This document shows positions 45,640-57,339 of a DNA stretch of 64,000 bases, piece by piece. Below the pieces are notes generated by a model. That model was not told the origin of the DNA. It made no database searches and saw nothing but the letters and a program-made list of their open reading frames with translations. The DNA comes from Gnetum montanum (lineage: Eukaryota; Streptophyta; Gnetopsida; Gnetales; Gnetaceae): positions 1,585,441 through 1,649,440 of the forward strand of contig MNCI01004661.1 of NCBI GenBank assembly GCA_015680685.1, in the 5' to 3' direction. Numbering within the stretch: the first letter of the stretch is position 1; the number at the start of each line of letters is the position of its first letter. The position numbers and the translations under genes are program-made.

Positions 45640-47677
45640 TTAAAGAAAAGGAAAAACATTTATTAATTCTGTTTGTTGGTATGGGGGATATCCCCCATAA
45701 CTAAACTTTTGATTATGGCAAGAATTAATAAATGGAAGGGTTGGATCCATGCAATTTAGAAATATTGGGACCTGGTCATATCCAAACCACTAGGTGTCTT
45801 TTGATGTGGTGGTTGGAATGTACCCAAATTGGGGTTCACACACTTGATTAGAGTTTACATAGTAGGGAAGGTTATAAGATGTTGTTAATTGATAAGGAGT
45901 TGACCCACTATGGCACCTGTGATCATAAGATGGTATGCAAGGATCAATATGTCTCCCTACGTGGTTGTATTCATTGGGCCACATGGTAGTTGGAGTATTG
46001 ATTGGTGGCCCTAATAAGATAACATTAGGTGTTATATTTGAGGAGAAATATGCACCACAGTGTTGAACTTGTAATGAGTTGGAGGATGTAGTGATCTTGG
46101 AACTGTGCTGTCCCTTTCTACGGTCATGTCTAAAGAAGGGATGCCTTCGATGTTGTGGAGAATTCCCACTACGGTTGATAGTAGCAACATAAATAATGTT
46201 CATGGGTCGATGCTATGGTGCAAATCCTTTTGGTACTATTGGTGGTGATGTAGAAGGAGGTGAAGGATGAGAATATTGAGAGTAAGAAGAAGTATAAGGA
46301 ACAGGAGGTGGTGATCTTGTTGGAAAGGACATGGGCTGATACTACTTAGGAGAATAATAACAATGTGGTGAGATAGAAGATGTTGACCCAGTTGGGGAAC
46401 TAGAATGCTAAACTTGATAGGTGCTTGGGTTTGGATAATATGAAGGGTGTGACCAGTTTGGGGGTGGCCTCCCCCACGACTAGGATTTTTTCCACTGTGT
46501 TTGAACACAGTATTTTTGTACAAACTCTGGATGTAACATTCTTCTCCAATGCTCATGTAAATGTGATAGGATTGGGCATTGACCTTTGGGATGATCGTAC
46601 AGGAAAATGTTACATTGATACATATGATTAGCAGTTGAGTTCTTATTCTCTTCAACCCTTCTTTTCGATTGTCTAAGGGTGTTCTATCATGCTTCTTGGT
46701 TCATCATGGTTCTACCTCTCATAGTGTTGGCATATTCTCCACATTTTTCATGTATCCATTCCATAATCTTATTGATCTTTGCCTCAATTTCATCTAGTGA
46801 TTGTAGTATTGGCAAAGATGATTCCACCTTCTTGAGGTGAGTTGATTTCTCATCTTCATGATCATGGACCTTTGCTAATTTGAGATTTTGGTCTCATTGA
46901 GAGCTTCTAACATTCTCCCATTTAGCCATTTCTCCCTCTTCTTTTGCTACTAGTTTAATAAGCTCTTGGAATTGATGGGTTTGTAGCTCATATAGTTGAC
47001 CTGAGGCATACATCCATGATGTGGTACATTAGCATTTCCTCGGAAAACCCATGGCTTGGGCATTTGTTTAACAAAGAGTAATATCTTTCTAAGGCCATGT
47101 CCAAGGGTTCATGTTGTGCTTGTTTTCACTCTTGGATTTGTCTCCTTAAGGCTGAAACTCTTACATAGGTTTGATATCTTTCATTGAAGAGTTCTACCAT
47201 TGTTGGCCAATGTCAAATTTATTTTGGTCTTAAGGACTTGTACCATACTTTTGCTTGGCAAACGAGTGTCATAGGAAAGATCTTAAGTTTTTGCCATCCA
47301 TTATCAATATTGTTCCATACACAGGCATCATGGAAGGCTTGTAAATGATGTTGCATATCTAAATCATAACCTCTTAAAAATTTGGGAAAGTTGTTTAAAT
47401 CAAGCTTGGGTAGACGGCTTTCCTTCCGATGCCTGCAAGATATTTGAACAACCTCTTGTATATGCATTAGGCTCATAGTGGCCAACAAGGGTTCATCGTC
47501 ACTAGGTAGATTATGAGTTTGTAAGTTGGGATGATGTTGTCTTTGTTTATGTACATAGGAGACCCTTGCATCAGATTGAGTACTTCAAACTTCATCTTCA
47601 TCATCGTATAATTTGTTGGTTCTCTAATGAATTACCTTACTAGTTGTTGCATTATCATAGTCTTGTGAGAGAGACAT
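45640..47677 (-). pseudogene. gag: Gag of N2
   Basis: ATG at 47677 on minus, MSLSQDYDNATT, close to element 1. Core: DDEPLLATMSL, LDLNNFPKFLRGYDLD, HHLQAFHDACVWNNIDNGWQ, KIFPMTL. The knuckle-like region near 46590 has lost its second Cys (CNIF). The tail ends SYGGYPP near 45690. Stops and at least one frame change; total length agrees with the 660 codons of element 1. Confidence 0.83.
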
Positions 47678-47804
47678 TGTTGTAAATTTGTGTGCAACTT
47701 AATTAAAATTAAGTTTTTTTCTCTAAGAGATATATTGTGAATACTTTGTTACAGTGATCTTGTATGATATAACTAATCTAGATAACTAGCACCATCCTCG
47801 ACAA

Positions 47805-48673
47805 TACACTCAACCATATGAATACAAGTGTTCATGCACGATCTGGTTGAACTTCGTAGATGAGCTAGTTGTGGTATCTAGATAGTTACGTATTGATCGC
47901 AGTTTGCTATCTTCCCACTTGGACTAGTATTTGCTTTGTCACGTATGGTTTAGTCTAGAGTGAAGTGTATGATGTGGTCATAAACTAGTGCTACTCCTCA
48001 AGGTAATGGAAAATAACTTGTTTAAGCTAATAGGGGATGAGAGAAGAGAATCTACGCTAGCCTAAGTGTGATGAGAATTTGTCCTTAATCATCTGTACAC
48101 ATCTTGGACCTTGTGCACTACTACTGGGATTACCAAGTGCATGTCCTAGGTATGTTATTGGGATACCAAGTAGTCACACTTAAATGATTGTGAGTGAGTC
48201 GTACTCATTTTGCATTTAATAACATGGATAGGAAATGAAGGCAGAAAAATATTAATTAAGAAAGAAATAAATAACAATAACAGTAAGTAATTAAAACTAA
48301 GTGAATGCTACAATGATGAAGTAATCTCAATCTTTATTGCTGGTCATGTGCATGTCCAAGTATGTCACACTCGAATAAAGGTTCCATACAATTACAATCA
48401 TCACACTACGGGAATGCATTGGGGAAAAGGTTAAGATGAACTAAAAATGAATAAAAAGACTCTACTTCTACACTTACTGACTCTAACTCCCTTCCTATGT
48501 GCCCAAATGTGTATTTATAGGCTTACATAGGAGTAATGATATCATGTATCCAATATCGTTATCTAGGCTATGATACTGGGTACCTGATATTGAGGGTCCA
48601 ATATCAAGGGTTTGATATCAAGGATCCAATATTAGGAGTTTGATATCAGCACCTGACAAACCATGATTCATCA
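47805..48673 (-). repeat. 5' LTR of N2, terminal deletion
   Basis: Pairs with 18464-19264. Its first bases and nearly all of the primer site are missing (catcctcgacaa joins tacactcaacc), about 32 bp against element 1. The U3 array at 48535-48650 is long: TGATATCA, CCAATATC, TTTGATATCAAGG and more. Confidence 0.88.
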
Positions 48674-48678
48674 ACATT

Positions 48679-51556
48679 CCTTGATGGTGTGAAGCTTGTT
48701 CGAGAAAATTAGATGGTCCTACATGGTGATGGTTCCTGAGGCTTCAAGGGACCTTCATTAGCTTCATGCACGGGTGATAGTTGAGGTGGCTGTGATTGTC
48801 CTAATGTTGTTGCAACTTTAGGTAGGAGGTAGAAAGTATCTAGTAGTGCTTTCATTTTCTCCTCCTTACTCTTGGGATCATGCACCATCCATGTAGCTTC
48901 CCCAATGTGGGTTGGAACAGGCACATCCCAAGGACATGGGATTGCTAGAAACAACTCCTTTGCATTAACAAACCAAGTAGTGAACTATTTTCATTCAATG
49001 TTGAACACCATGACTATGTCTTTTATCTCCTGGTAGTCATTCATCCATCTAGCTAGGTTCTTAGTAATTGATTGTTGGTCTATAAATCATGATTTGTAAA
49101 CTTCAAGTTCAGTGTTCATAGTCTTAAGCTTCTACTTGGCATCCTTGTGGTGCTTGAACTTAGCTTCATATAATAGATCAAGCTATCCACTTGCTATTCT
49201 AACTTTGAACATGGCCATCTAGTAGTTAGCATTACCAAGTTTTCATATTAGAGATTGGTCAACTTTATATACTCTATCATCTCTTCAATTTACAACTCCT
49301 TCAAGAAGATTTTCACTTTGTTGTAGGTGTCAATCACATCAATGATAGGCTACCACATTTCTCTTCCTTGTTGGAGTTGCTGGAGGACTCCATTCATCTT
49401 TGCCTTCATCATCTAGATGTGTTTCTCATTAATTTCTTTTTGCAAGCCAACCTATCCCTATAGTGTTTCTTCACTTTCTCAAATTTGAGGGCCACATTCT
49501 TCTAGGTGGAAATTTCAATGGTTGATTTTTGGCACAAGGCATGCACTTCCTTCATTGATAGATTGCAATTTTCTGTAGCCAATCTCCTTAATTCAGTGTT
49601 CACCCTAGTAGTTTGCTCGTGTTGTTGATGAAGAAATTTCTACATTTGATCCTTTTAAGCATCAACATTTCATAGGTGATAATTTTGTGCGATCAAGGCT
49701 TCATTCTCTTGGTGCATCTATTTCAAGTCCTTCCAGATTGAGTGCAGTTTTGCTTTAGCTATGGATTGGTTAAAGATGGTCATAACTATCGTCTCCTCAT
49801 CCTTCTAGAATCTTTGTTTAAGTTGTTTGAAAGCTTCATCTCTTGTTACTACTGGGCTAAGGATCGCAAGATCCAAAAGTCAAGCACAAAGTTTGATAAC
49901 TTTTGTGGCCAAGCATTGGTTTCTTTCTTAGGTTGTTTCAAGTTGACCCTCTAGGATAATGCATTTGCCCCTTGTATTTAGCAACTTTGACTAGGTCACA
50001 GTGATGTTCTTCAGAAGATCAAAGATGTCTAGAGTCAGTTACCCAATTCCCACTAGTTGTTCCAACAACTTTTCATGCTGGGCTATATCTAAATTTTTGC
50101 TGATCATGCCTACAGATGTATACACATCTTGAAGTGTAGATACATCTAGTATAGATGCTGTGGGTGCATTCAATGCTTTAAATATGTAGTTAGCCACCAC
50201 TTTAGCAACTATTTCCTGTCCTTGGTGTTACATCACCAAGACTATTGCCCCTTCGTCTTCCTCCAACTACACTAAGAAAGTGGCAGCATTCCTAGAGATT
50301 TCTAGAAATAACTAGTGTTGTGATAGCAACATTGTCACCTCTTGAGCATTGGGATCCAATGTCATAGGTAGTTGTGTTCATTGGGAAGAGAAGATTGGAC
50401 CACCCTTCTCCATCTAACTAATTATTTGAGCCACCTCATCAAGGTGTCTCATCATTGGCCAATACACAGATGGATCTGACCCACTCATTCCTGCATGTTG
50501 TTCTTATTTTCTCAAGAGCTATTTTCATATTTTATGCAGGCATTCAATAACTACATTAGCCTTTGATGTTGTTTCTTGAGTGGATGGTGGTGGAAACTAC
50601 TCCTCTTCTTAGGTTGTAGTTGGCATTTTATCTTTCATAATTTCTAACCATGAGGCCAAAGGAGCATTCTTGAGGGTATCATTAGAATAGTGAATAATGC
50701 CTACCCTTTTGCAAATTTTCCTAATGAGGCACAAAAAGGACAAGGTCTTCCTTTCACATTCATTCTTCTTAAAGTGCTTCTCGATCTTTAAGTAGATTAG
50801 ATGTGGAAGATTAATGCGAAATTTCCTACTTAGAGTGGTGCATGCTTGGGTGGAGAAGGTAGTTACCTTACTTGGCCTCACTGTTGGATTGAGGTGATAG
50901 GCCACAATCTTGAAGTAAATTTTCTCTATCTGTGTGAGTGCATCATACTCCTTATGGTCCACCCTGTAGCATCGCTGGGTCCACTTCCTCTTAGCCTCAG
51001 GATCACCTTTTGTGGATAGTTTAGCCACCTGTGTTCCAGTATCAAGCAACTCAAGTGCTTGTGCAATAGCTTCTATCAAATAGAACACTTTGATTTTGAT
51101 AATGGAACCCAACCTTTAGCTACTCTAGAAGAGATATGTCTCTTCCATGTACCATTCCCCACTAGATGTGATTATTGGCCACATAGGAGAGGCTTGCAGT
51201 TATGTCTTGACATCCTCTAAAGCTTTCTCCAAAAATGGCTCAAAATTGATCTCCTAAAGAACTAATTTTTGGGTCTCTCAAGACTTGATGATGTCTAGGT
51301 AGGCTTGAGTCAAGGTGACCTCAAGCCTTGGCATGGGTCTAGGAACTTCTCCTCTTAGGGATTATTTTGTCAGCACTTCTTCCTTTGGAATCTATAGGTT
51401 AGATTCCACCTTAGGCTTCTCACAAATAGGTCTTGTTACATGGGTTGCCTTTGGTAGTTCTTGGCCTTTTTCTTGTTGGCCCTATCCAACTTTGGGCTAC
51501 TTCTCCCATGGTTATAAGGGTTCTCATTCTTGTGGGCATTTTTGTTTTGGTGCCAT
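48679..51556 (-). pseudogene. Accessory protein ORF of element A
   Basis: On minus, ATG 51556 (MAPKQKCPQE) to a stop near 48709. The transposon-protein-like domain is the longest intact part (51112-50609): LTQIEKIYFKIVAYHLNPT, SKVTTFSTQACTTLSRKF, INLPHLIYLKIEKHF and LSFLCLIRKICKRVGI. A coiled-coil region with many Lys/Glu heptads follows (about 49900-49200), then CPWDVPVPTHIGEATWM at the C-terminus. Roughly 40 stops and at least one frame change. It lies between integrase and the 3' LTR, as env-like genes do in Athila, but I see no signal peptide or transmembrane segment. Confidence 0.75.
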
Positions 51557-52024
51557 CTATAATCATAATAAGATTTTGGGTTAGTAATCATTATGTAACT
51601 TTAAAGCAATTAGGATACCTTTATCTCTTAAGGATAGTTACACTTGGCTAAGTTGTGATTATGGCTGATTTAATTAATCCAATTATCATTTATTTATGTG
51701 TTATCATTAATAAATCATCCTAAAGGTTGTTGCAAGGGTTAACTATCAAAAAATTTTATGTTTATATGTTGTTAAGGTTATTAAATGTTTAGGGGAGTTA
51801 GAAAAATTTCCAAAAAAACTTTCATCAAATTTTCATCAGAAACCTTAAGGTTTGCAGCCCCCATGATAAGGATCTTGCCTTTGGTAAGTGTAGGATCAAA
51901 AAATGAAGGGATTTGAATAAGTGGTTGGATGGTTATGGGCTTTGGAAGGTTTTGGTCTTTGAAAAATTGCAAAAACCCCTCGTGTGTTATGAGAAATTTT
52001 CAAAAAATTCTTAAGTGTTCAATG

Positions 52025-52100
52025 GTATATATAGTGTGTACGCACTACATTGATGAGGCCTTGTTAATGCAGTTGGTTGTGTCAATGCAGTTGTTGACCA
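52025..52100 (-). promoter_or_regulatory. Internal U3-like promoter of the element A accessory gene
   Basis: On minus a repeat block precedes CTATATATACC (52034-52025). TTGATGAGGCCTTGTTAATG at 52050-52069 matches 18203-18222 of A's own LTR U3 with one mismatch. AATGCAGTTG is repeated (52066, 52084). The accessory ATG is 470 bp downstream, nearly the distance seen in element 1. Confidence 0.65.
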
Positions 52101-52109
52101 CCTTTGACT

Positions 52110-53668
52110 ACCATTGAATTTAGTCAAACATTTAAAATACAAGGAATTTTTGGATGAAATTGGGGTTAAAAGAAAGCTCAGAAGACTAATAATAGTATGA
52201 AAACATGAGAAGAGAGTGTTGAAGCTCATAAATTTTGAAAAATAGAGAAAAATGGAGTTAGTGAATGAATGAAATGAAAGATTAAGGAGCACTAAGTGGC
52301 ATACTCAATGGAATATGTGAAAGATAGGATTGTGGCAATGTCAAAGGTAAAGAACCTTAACTAATCAAGCCAAAAGCTATGTAAGTGGATCCTCCCCATA
52401 GCAGACTCATGTTCTTTTTGCCCTTGTATAATATCAACTAAAGAGTTTGTGGGGTCCATAGTTGATTTAATGATCATGAAAAGTTAAGGACCAACCCTAG
52501 AAGAATCTATGTAAGAATCCAAACACATTAGACTAAGACATAGAGCATAACATAGAACACGATAGTGAGGTGAGTTATGGTAGCATGGATGGATGATAGA
52601 GAAGGTGGAATGGAGTTCCAAATTGAGGTCATAAGAAGTGCCTTGTGGAATTTTTAGTTAAAATGATCGGAGAGGATCCATCCTCAGTCAAGACCAAAAC
52701 CAGCCACTCTTAGTAACTTCACATTACCACTCTAAGGCTAATCCACTCACTCGAGACACAATAGTGCTTCCACAATACAACCACCATTCCACAAAGAGAG
52801 GAAAAGAGAAGTAGGAAGTGAGAGAGAGGGCCTTAGTCAGAGGGGACCTTCAGGCATAGGTGCATGCTGTTCAAGTCCCATAACTAGTGCTTATAGCCTA
52901 TTTATTTGTCCAAGGGGTGTGCTTTGAATTCCCATTGTTTGTTATTTTTGAATGGAAACCACACCATGCAAGGATTTATTCATGTCGAAGGGGTGTGCTT
53001 TAAATTCTCATCATTTTTCTGAATGGATGGGAACCACACCATGCAATGATGTTATTTGACTTCCTATTAGTGGTTGATGTGGAATGGTAAGAAGCTCATG
53101 AAAAAACACTCAAGAACTCTAGCAAGTAGACGAGTACAAAGAGTATTGAATCCCCTTGAAGTCACACCCTTTACAAACCTTTGAATCCTTCCTAATTATG
53201 GAACTTCGAAGGTCATTGATTAATTAAAAGTTTCTTTAATGGAAGGAACCTCAAATTTCCAAAAGAAGGAGAACCATAGATTTCATTGGATGGGGGGATG
53301 ACATGGACTCATTGCCTATTTCATGAAAAATAAACCATGTCAAAGACATCAGACATCAAAATTCAAAAATAGAAACTAGACATTGATAATCACAACATTA
53401 ACCACAAACCATGATTAGTAAACAACAATAGTGGCATTATGTCTTGTGATGAGAAAGCACTCTTTATTAGTAAAAATGAGAAAATATCATTCTTGAATAA
53501 AACAAAACAAAGTAAAATATATAAGAAAGTGTAAAATAATCAATAGATTTCAAAGGTATTAAAGATGGTGTAAAATTAGAAGAATTTGAAAAATCAATAA
53601 TTGTAAAATAAATAATTTGTAAAAATAAAAAATGTGAAAAAAAGTAGAAAAAACTAAGAAGCCAATTT
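52110..53668 (-). other. Spacer between integrase and accessory gene of A
   Basis: Non-coding; includes aagtggatcctccccatagcag (52382), the block shared with elements 1, B and N2, and an A/T low-complexity run (53510-53645). Confidence 0.6.
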
Positions 53669-54900
53669 GATGGTTAGCATGGATGGCCATCTCCCACACA
53701 ATTAAGCTGGAAGGAGAAGATCCAAAAAATAGAACATGTTTGTCGATTCATCGAGGTGGTAATTACATTGGCCTATCTAGGTTCGAGGAAAGGCTTTGCT
53801 TATTGAGTGTTGACCAATTTATTTTTTACCTGGGCATTCAAGCTTGTAGATGAACATGGTCCCAAACAGAAAGTTTTGATTAATTACATAAGGTCCCTCC
53901 CACAATGTTTGAAATTTGATCTTTTGGGGTACATGTGTGGGATTCCAATAGAGAACCTTATCTTCTTGTTGGAGTTTTACTTTCTTGATTCTAAGTCATG
54001 ATGTTGCTTATTGAATGCCTTCTTCACCTCATTCAAGGATAAGGCCACTAATCGATTTTCATCTAGCACATTTAGGTTGATTAATCTTTTTTTCTATGCT
54101 AGACTTAGGTCAAGATTTAGTTCATAGGTTGTTGAGAGTGTTTGGATCTTGGATTGAATTGGGAGCATTAGAATTTTTTTGTACACTAACTTGTAGGGAG
54201 AATAGCCAATAGGAAGTTTCCATGCTGAATGATAAGCCTAGAGAGCATCATTAAGCTTTGTACTCCAATCCTTCCTACATTTTTTAATGGTCCATGTTAG
54301 TATTTTTATGATCTCCTGGTTGGTTATCTCTACTTGACTATAGGCTTGGGGGTGGTAAGGTGTTGTTAATTTATGTTTTACCCTTAAGTGTTGCATTAAT
54401 TTTCTAAATGTGGCACTTGTGAAGTGAGTTCCATTATCAGAAATTAGTGAAAATGGCACCCCAAACAAATTCACAATATTTTGTTGTATAAATTTGGTAG
54501 TAGTGGATGATGTACAATTAGTAATAGCTGCTACTTTTTTTCCATTTTGTGTAGTAGTTAACTACTACTATAATATACAGCTTTCCATTAGACATGGGTG
54601 TGATGGAACCCATGATATTAATGCCCCATATGTCGAAAGGTTCCAATGAATGAATCCACTATTGAGGACCTTCCATGCGAGTAGTCATCCCCCCATCTCG
54701 TTGATAATGTTCACAAGACTTGACAAACTAATGGGCATCCCTAAAGATTGTAGGCCAGTAGTATCCTACCATTAGGATTTTTATGGTTATATGTCTTCCT
54801 GCATATTGGCCTTCGCAAGGCCCTTCATGAGCATCCTAGAGAATGCACAGTTGATCTCCGTTAGGAACACATTAATGAATTAGGCCCTTGGAATGCACCT
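53669..54900 (-). pseudogene. pol: Integrase of element A
   Basis: The zinc-binding part near 54830-54720 has HEGPCEGQYAGRH and CEHYQ (the last Cys is Tyr). The core has FDIWGINIMGSITPMSNGK (catalytic Asp is Asn, a G-to-A change), SLISDNGTHFTS and SQVEITNQEI. Several stops and frame breaks. The end corresponds to the GEMATLGNH end of element B. Confidence 0.83.
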
Positions 54901-56390
54901 TGTAGAGGTGTCCATTAATTTCCATGAAATATTTGATCCAATGAAGAAATTGTTGCTTCTTCCTAAAATCCAAGTATGGTGGCATCTCTTGAGTGAGAAG
55001 GTAGGTGAGGATGTCATTATACCATGTTGCTTTTACAAGTGTTTATTCACTTATTGCTCATGTAAAGAGGAGTTTGTTTGGAAACTAATCAATGAGCAGG
55101 CTCTCCTCCTCTTTATCATCCCATCTTAAGCTAGAAAGGTGGTCAGTGACCACATTCTTAGTCCCTTTTCGATCTACCATTATGAGATCAAATTCTTGCA
55201 AGATCATGAGCCATTGTATGACACAAGGACTCACTATTGGCTTGTTCATGAGAAGTGGATTGCATTATGATCTGTATGGAAAAATACTTTGTAACCAAGA
55301 ACATAGTGCCTGAACTTTTCTAGAGCATACACCACTGCCATTAATTATTTCTCTGTGGTGGTGTAATTTAACTGTGCTTCAACAATGCTTTGACTTGTGT
55401 AGTAGATCTAATATGGATGTTTCTTATCATCCACCTATGTGAGCATTGCTCCCAAAGCATAGTTAGATGCATCTGTCATGATGTGGAAAGGCCTAGACTA
55501 GTTTGGTGCTCGTAGGATTGGTTTTTCTATGAGTTTCTCATTTAATTGTTGGAATGCATCTTCACATTCCTTATTTCAGATGAAGGATGCATCTTTCTTT
55601 ATAAGCTCTACCAACAACTTTGTGATCTTAGAGAAATTCTCTATGAATCACCGATAGTAGCCAGTATGTCCAAGGAATGACTAAACATCTTTAACAATCT
55701 CTGGCTGACATGTTATTCCTTGGATGACACTTATCTTTTTTGGGTCTCCCTCAATCCATTTTTGTGAAATTTGGTGCCCTAGCACAATGCCTTCTTGGAC
55801 CATGAGATGGCTCTTTTGCCAGTTGAGTTGTAAATTTGTCTCAACACATCTCTTTAATACTTGCTTTAGGAGGTCAAAGGCTTGCTTGAATGCAACTCCA
55901 TAGGTGGAGAAGTCATTCATGAAGACTTCAACATCACTACAAATTTATTGTTGAAAGATACTAAGGACCAAGTGTTGAAATGTCACATTGGCATTGCATA
56001 GACTGAATGACATCTTACATTATGCAAAAGTCCCCTAGGGACTCATGAATGTTATCTTGACTTGAACTTTTGGCGTGATTTGGATTTGGTTATAGCCATT
56101 ATAACCATCCAAAAAACTATAATAACAATGCTTGGATATGGTGTCTAACACTTGATCCATAAATGGCAAAGGAAAATTATCTTTAAATGTTGCCATATTC
56201 AATAGCCTAAAGTTGATGCAAATCCACCATTTTTCACCCTTCTTTGTTAAAATTATGAGTGGGCTAACCCACTTACTATTCATGATGGGATAGATGAAAT
56301 TTGCCTTAAGGAGTTGCTCAATTTCCTCTTTGACAATTTGCTTCAATTTGGTGTTTAGTTGTCTTTATAGCTACCTTCTAGGCTTCATGG
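54900..56390 (-). pseudogene. pol: Reverse transcriptase and RNase H of element A
   Basis: RT begins KQIVKEEIEQLLKANFIYPI, SKWVSPLIILTKKGEKW, then MATFKDNFPLPFMDQVLDT and SFLDGYNGYNQIQI (catalytic Asp kept). The YxDD loop region, about 55930, reads as a broken NDFSTYG segment. After GIVLGHQIS and FIENF, RNase H follows (ALEKFRHYVLGYKVFFHTDHNP with TDH kept). Numerous stops; the order is standard for Athila-like pol with one RNase H. Confidence 0.83.
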
Positions 56391-56799
56391 CCAAGTCGGT
56401 GTAGATGCGATGTTGGCATATCCTTAGATCGATTCCTGTTAGCTCTGGATATGATCAAGAAAAGGCTTTTGGCCATTTATTCACCACCTTCAATAACTTT
56501 TCCTTTTGTTCAAGAGCAAGTTTGGCATTAATTATGACTAGTTTATCATTCTTTAGAAATGCATACTCCATTTTGACTAGTAAAGTTTTTAGTTTTAAGG
56601 GCTCCTACTTGAAGTGATTAGGGATTTCCAACTCTCCCCAATAGTTATCATTATCTTCATTAGATATTTGGAAATGGACTTGTTCAATTTTTTCCATGTC
56701 TTGAACATATGCACATGTTAGGCTCTTAGTTAGCTCCATGCATAGTGTGTTGTTATTTGAATTAGCTGTTAGCCATTGGGTGCCCTCCCGTTTTGTGGC

Positions 56800-57330
56800 T
56801 ACTGCATATAGACACCTTTGAATGTTAATGTCTTGTGCACACTAATTGCATGCCTTCATGTATGTGCTCTTGATGGACCACATCATTTGCATGCAATTGT
56901 ACTTGTTATCATTGTATGCGATGCATGGAATATGCTTCTTCTCAAATTTGTGTAGCTCATTTTCCCTAGATATTTCTAAAGATAGGTTCCTCATGCCCAT
57001 TCTTGTGTCAACTATGCTTAACCAAGACCTTTCCATAATGATGGGAAAGTCACTTTTGCATTTTTCCACTTTAATCACTAGAAAATCAATAGGATAGGAC
57101 CACCCACAAACAGTGGTTATAATGTCCTCTACTAATCCTAGAGGGATAGTAATTTATTAATATGCTAGTTCTAGATGAATGTTGCTCTTCTTGAGAGGCA
57201 GTAGGTTCTAGGCCTTGTACATATCATGGGAGATGTGATTAACTTTAGAACTAGAGTTAAGAATAACTTTGCATGGCTCCTATCCAGTGATCTATAGATA
57301 AATGAGTGGACTTCTTGGATCAGATCTTTT
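56800..57330 (-). pseudogene. pol: Protease of element A
   Basis: The active-site triad DSG reads NSS in VILNSSSKVNHIS near 57258; both changes are G-to-A. Downstream ITIPLGLVEDIITTVCGWSY and DFPIIMERSWLSIVDTRMG are well kept. Non-functional protease. Confidence 0.82.
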
Positions 57331-57339
57331 CATAGGAAG

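Larger units (their letters stand above)
18464..48673 (-). mobile_element. Non-autonomous Athila-like element N2, TSD ACATT, split by T and C2
   Basis: ACATT at 18459-18463 repeats at 48674-48678, joining two distant LTRs as one insertion in element A. Its parts are 3' LTR 18464-19264, accessory ORF remnant 19265-19690, spacer in three pieces (19691-20044, 38612-39246, 45220-45639), gag 45640-47677 and 5' LTR 47805-48673. Like element 1 it has gag and accessory gene but no pol. The interruptions are element T (20050-38606) and element C2 (39252-45214). Confidence 0.9.

Noticed and set aside
48709-51556. Env glycoprotein in element A
   Set aside because: It stands in the env-like position, but shows no signal peptide, transmembrane helix or cleavage site; coiled coils and a transposon-protein-like domain are seen instead.
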